From positions 110,475-174,474 of the forward strand of contig NZ_QOHG01000011.1 of NCBI RefSeq assembly GCF_003319125.1: a stretch of 64,000 bases of DNA. The letters run 5' to 3'. How positions within the stretch are numbered: position 1 is the first letter of the stretch; each line of letters starts with the position of its first letter. Under the pieces are notes generated by a model. The model was not told the DNA's origin, searched no databases, and was given only the letters and a program-made list of their open reading frames with translations. The stretch is from Blastococcus sp. TF02A-26. Lineage in GTDB: Bacteria > Actinomycetota > Actinomycetes > Mycobacteriales > Geodermatophilaceae. The position numbers and the translations under genes are program-made. This document shows, one piece after another, positions 61,243-64,000 of the stretch.

Positions 61243-63822
61243 GTGACCGCCGGCTCCGACGCTCCGCCCGTCGCCCCCGCGTCGGGGCTCACCGGCGGCG
61301 AGGCCGCAGCCCGCCGGCCCCCGGGTGGCAACCGGCTGCCGGTCGAGCAGCCGCCCTCCCCGGTGCGCCTGCTCGGCGCCCAGCTGGTGCACTTCTTCGC
61401 CCTCCTCCTCTGGGCGGCCGCGGTCCTGGCCCTCCTCGGCGGCATGCCCCAGCTCGCGGTGGCGATCGCGGTGATCGTCGTCCTCAACGGGGTCTTCGCG
61501 TTCGTCCAGGAGTACCGCGCCGACCGGGCGGCGCAGGCCCTGCGCGACCTCGTGCCGCACCGGGTGACGGTCGTCCGCGACGGGCTGCGTCAGGAGATCG
61601 ACGCGGTCGACCTGGTCGTCGGCGACCTCGTGCTGTCCGAGGCCGGCGACCGGATCGCCGCCGACCTCCTCCTGGTGGACGTGCACGGGCTGCGGGTGGA
61701 CGAGGCGATGCTGACCGGGGAGAGCGAGCCGGTCGGCAAGTCCGCCGGCGACGTCCTCGCGGCCGGCTGCTTCGTGGTGGAGGGCGAGGGCAGCGCGGTC
61801 GTCACCGCGATCGCCGGAGACACCCGGCTGGCCTCGATCGCCACGATGACCCGGTCGGTGGAGCGCGCCAAGACGCCGCTGGCACGCGAGCTGGACCGGC
61901 TGGTCCGCACCATCACCGTCCTCGCCCTCGGCATCGGCCTGGTGTGCTTCGTCGCCGGCCTGCTGCTCGGTCTCCCGCTCAGCGAGGGCTTCCTCTTCGC
62001 CGTCGGGGTCACCGTCGCGCTGGTGCCCGAGGGCCTCCTGCCCACCGTCACGCTCTCCCTCGCCCACAGCGCGCAGCTGCTGGCCGGCCGGCACGCCCTG
62101 GTGCGCCGGCTCGAGTCGGTGGAGACCCTCGGCGCGACGACCTTCATCTGCACCGACAAGACCGGCACCCTGACGCAGAACCGCATGGCGGTGCTCGACG
62201 TCTGGACGCCCGCGGGGACGCTCGCGGTCCGGGGCGAGGGATACGAGCCGACGGCCGAGCTCGACGGCACCGCCGAGGCCGTCGGCGCCGCCCGGGTGCT
62301 CGCCCGGACGGCCGCCGTCTGCTCCACCGGGCGGATCCACGCCGAGGGCGGCACCTGGGTGGCGGTCGGCGATCCGATGGAGGCGGCCATCGACGCCCTC
62401 GCCCACCGGCTGGGAGTCGACGGCACCGTGCACGGCACCCCCGAGGGCACCCGCCGGTTCCCCTTCGACCCCCGCCGGCGTCGCATGTCGGTCTGGGACG
62501 ACGGCGTCCTCTCCCTCAAGGGCGCGCCGGACGGCGTGCTGCCGCTGTGCCCGCCCGACCCGGCCGCGGCCGAGGAGGCGGCGCGCATGGCCGCCCGCGG
62601 GCTGCGCGTCCTGGCCGTCGCCCGCCGCATCGGACCGCTGGCCGACGACGCCGACGCCGCCTCCGCCGAGCGCGACCTCGAGCTGCTGGGCCTGATCGGC
62701 CTGGAGGACCCGCCGCGCCCGAGCGTGCGCGACGCGCTGGCGGAGTGCCGGCGGGCGGGGATCGCCGTGGCCATGATCACCGGCGACTCGGGCCCCACCG
62801 CCGAGGCGATCGCTCGGCAGACCGGCCTGTGGCTGGACGGGAGCAGCCACGTGGTGCGCGGCGCCGACCTGCCCGCCGACGAGGCCGAGCTGGGGGCGCT
62901 GCTCGACGCCGACGGCACCGTCGTGTGCCGGGTGGAGCCCGAGGACAAGCTGCGCATCGCCCGCGCGCTCCGTGCCCGCGGCCACGTCGTCGCGATGACC
63001 GGCGACGGGGTGAACGACGGACCGGCGCTGCGCGCCGCCGACATCGGCGTCGCCATGGGCGCGAGCGGCACGGACGTCGCCCGGCAGGCCGCCGACCTCG
63101 TGCTGCTGGACGACGACTTCGCGACCATCGTCGCGGCGGTCCGCCAGGGCAGGACCACCTTCGCCAACATCCGCCGCTTCCTCACCTACCACCTGACCGA
63201 CAACGTGGCCGAGCTGGCGCCCTTCGTCGTGTTCACCGTGACCGGCGGCGGCATCCCCCTGGCCCTGTCGGTCCTGCAGGTGCTCAGCCTCGACATCGCC
63301 ACCGACCTGCTGCCGGCGCTCGCGCTGGGCGCGGAGCCCTCCTCGCCCCGGGTGCTGGACGGGCCTCCTCCACGACGTCGCCTGGTGGACGGCGGCCTGC
63401 TGCGCCGGGCGCTCGGAGTGCTCGGGCCGGTCGAGGCCACCGTGGCGATGGGGGCGTTCCTGACCGTCCTGGTGGGCGCCGGCTGGTCCTACGGGGAGGA
63501 CGTGTCGAGCGGCACGCTGGCCGGCGCCTCCGGGGCGGCCTTCACGGCGGTCGTCCTGGGGCAGTTCGCCAACGCCTTCGCCTGCCGCAGCACCAGCCGG
63601 CCGGCCTGGCGCCTCGGGTGGCGGGGCAACCGGCTGCTGGTGGGGGCCGTGGCGGTCGAGCTGCTGGTCCTGGTCGCCATGCTGGCCGTGCCGGCGGTCG
63701 CCGACCTGCTGGGGCACCGGCCACCTCCGCTGGACGGTCTCCTGGTGGCGGTGCTCGCCGTCCCGGCGGTGCTGCTGGTCGACGCGCTCGCCAAGAGCGT
63801 GGCGCGGAGCCGACGGGGCTGA
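61243..63822 (+). CDS. P2-type cation-transporting ATPase (CtpF-like)
   Basis: 859 residues. N-terminal region ~30 residues shorter than eukaryotic types; actuator MLTGESEPVGK, membrane motif ALVPEGLLPTV, phosphorylation site FICTDKTGTLTQNRM, hinge AMTGDGVNDGPALRAADIGV, then a C-terminal block (YHLTDNVAELAPFVVF, ALSVLQVLSLDIATDLLPAL). Resembles Ca/Na/K-type P2 pumps such as mycobacterial CtpF, which belongs to the DosR regulon. GGAG precedes GTG 61243 and tandem DosR-like boxes lie upstream. Confidence 0.9.
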   Translation: MTAGSDAPPVAPASGLTGGEAAARRPPGGNRLPVEQPPSPVRLLGAQLVHFFALLLWAAAVLALLGGMPQLAVAIAVIVVLNGVFAFVQEYRADRAAQALRDLVPHRVTVVRDGLRQEIDAVDLVVGDLVLSEAGDRIAADLLLVDVHGLRVDEAMLTGESEPVGKSAGDVLAAGCFVVEGEGSAVVTAIAGDTRLASIATMTRSVERAKTPLARELDRLVRTITVLALGIGLVCFVAGLLLGLPLSEGFLFAVGVTVALVPEGLLPTVTLSLAHSAQLLAGRHALVRRLESVETLGATTFICTDKTGTLTQNRMAVLDVWTPAGTLAVRGEGYEPTAELDGTAEAVGAARVLARTAAVCSTGRIHAEGGTWVAVGDPMEAAIDALAHRLGVDGTVHGTPEGTRRFPFDPRRRRMSVWDDGVLSLKGAPDGVLPLCPPDPAAAEEAARMAARGLRVLAVARRIGPLADDADAASAERDLELLGLIGLEDPPRPSVRDALAECRRAGIAVAMITGDSGPTAEAIARQTGLWLDGSSHVVRGADLPADEAELGALLDADGTVVCRVEPEDKLRIARALRARGHVVAMTGDGVNDGPALRAADIGVAMGASGTDVARQAADLVLLDDDFATIVAAVRQGRTTFANIRRFLTYHLTDNVAELAPFVVFTVTGGGIPLALSVLQVLSLDIATDLLPALALGAEPSSPRVLDGPPPRRRLVDGGLLRRALGVLGPVEATVAMGAFLTVLVGAGWSYGEDVSSGTLAGASGAAFTAVVLGQFANAFACRSTSRPAWRLGWRGNRLLVGAVAVELLVLVAMLAVPAVADLLGHRPPPLDGLLVAVLAVPAVLLVDALAKSVARSRRG

Positions 63823-63849
63823 TCCCGAGCGCATCGGTCCTGCTCAGGA

Positions 63850-64000
63850 GGTCAGGACTGTCGTACCCCCGGCCTAGCTGTACTGATCGGACAGGTTGGT
63901 GCACGGCCTCTGGCCGAGGGTGATCTTGAAGTGAGGAGGGACCTCCGGGTTGGCTGTGGGAGCCGCCAAGCACCCACTCCGACCACAGGAGGTCCCTCGT
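63850..64000. mobile_element. Possible left end of an insertion sequence (incomplete)
   Basis: Non-coding after the ATPase gene. It holds an exact 11-base inverted repeat, GAGGGACCTCC (63936-63946) and GGAGGTCCCTC (63988-63998), the second resembling a ribosome-binding site just before the window edge. The style recalls the 5' leader of IS481-like transposase genes, but no transposase is visible. Confidence 0.3.

Overview
The window is GC-rich, densely packed chromosome from an actinomycete. The gene set (Pup-proteasome system, mycothiol enzymes mshC and a mycothiol-dependent isomerase homologue, PafBC, SCO1664-family and DUF3090 proteins) places it in Actinomycetota. Gene content and style suggest Geodermatophilaceae or a near relative, but that family assignment is inference. 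Most of the left two thirds is conserved core chromosome in the order known from Mycobacterium and Streptomyces: helY-tatC-tatA-pafC-pafB-pafA-prcA-prcB-pup-dop-arc-trmI ... metH-PAC2 ... mshC ... uppP.

Layout. 0-5.2 kb: helY (partial), lipid kinase, tatC, tatA, a small membrane protein and pafCB, all on minus. 5.3-16.6 kb: protein degradation block with pafA, prcA, prcB, an endonuclease VII-like gene with a rare TTA codon, pup, dop, arc with an overlapping cell-envelope lipoprotein, and trmI. 16.7-20.6 kb: RecB-like nuclease, mycothiol-dependent isomerase homologue, HtaA-domain protein, HAD phosphatase and acyl-CoA thioesterase. 20.6-28.6 kb: an acyl-CoA catabolic cluster (acyl-CoA synthetase, enoyl-CoA hydratase, two amidohydrolase-2 proteins, a double-length acyl-CoA dehydrogenase) next to a KstR-like TetR regulator. 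Two matching operators sit in the same place inside two promoters. 28.6-43.1 kb: metH, PAC2 protein, dgt, mshC, SCO1664/DUF3090/phosphatase operon, uppP with a possible leader peptide, aldo-keto reductase and a RecD-like helicase. 43.2-51.9 kb: WYL regulator with a divergent hydrolase, an iron-box-controlled DUF2470 (HugZ-like) gene, small proteins, a secreted intradiol-dioxygenase-like lipoprotein, SDR, M20 peptidase and SHOCT membrane protein. 52.1 kb: tRNA-Leu(GAG). 52.2-63.8 kb: terC behind a likely manganese riboswitch, then a stress-type accessory block (PNPOx-like protein, two P-type ATPases, a UspA-like protein, and two divergent PAP2/kinase fusion proteins). The PNPOx-like gene, the divergent UspA-like/PAP2-kinase pair and the second ATPase carry upstream DosR/DevR-like palindromes. 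The last ~170 bases may be the left end of an insertion sequence.

How it works together. PafA attaches Pup to proteins, Dop removes it, Arc/Mpa unfolds pupylated clients and PrcBA degrades them; PafBC is the nearby DNA-damage activator pair. The 52-64 kb block looks like a hypoxia/dormancy-type envelope and ion-homeostasis module. Its DosR-like boxes lie exactly 36 and 57 bases from start codons at two separate promoters. A window-wide feature is leaderless initiation: at least 16 genes have a TAnnnT -10 element 6-8 bases before the start codon.
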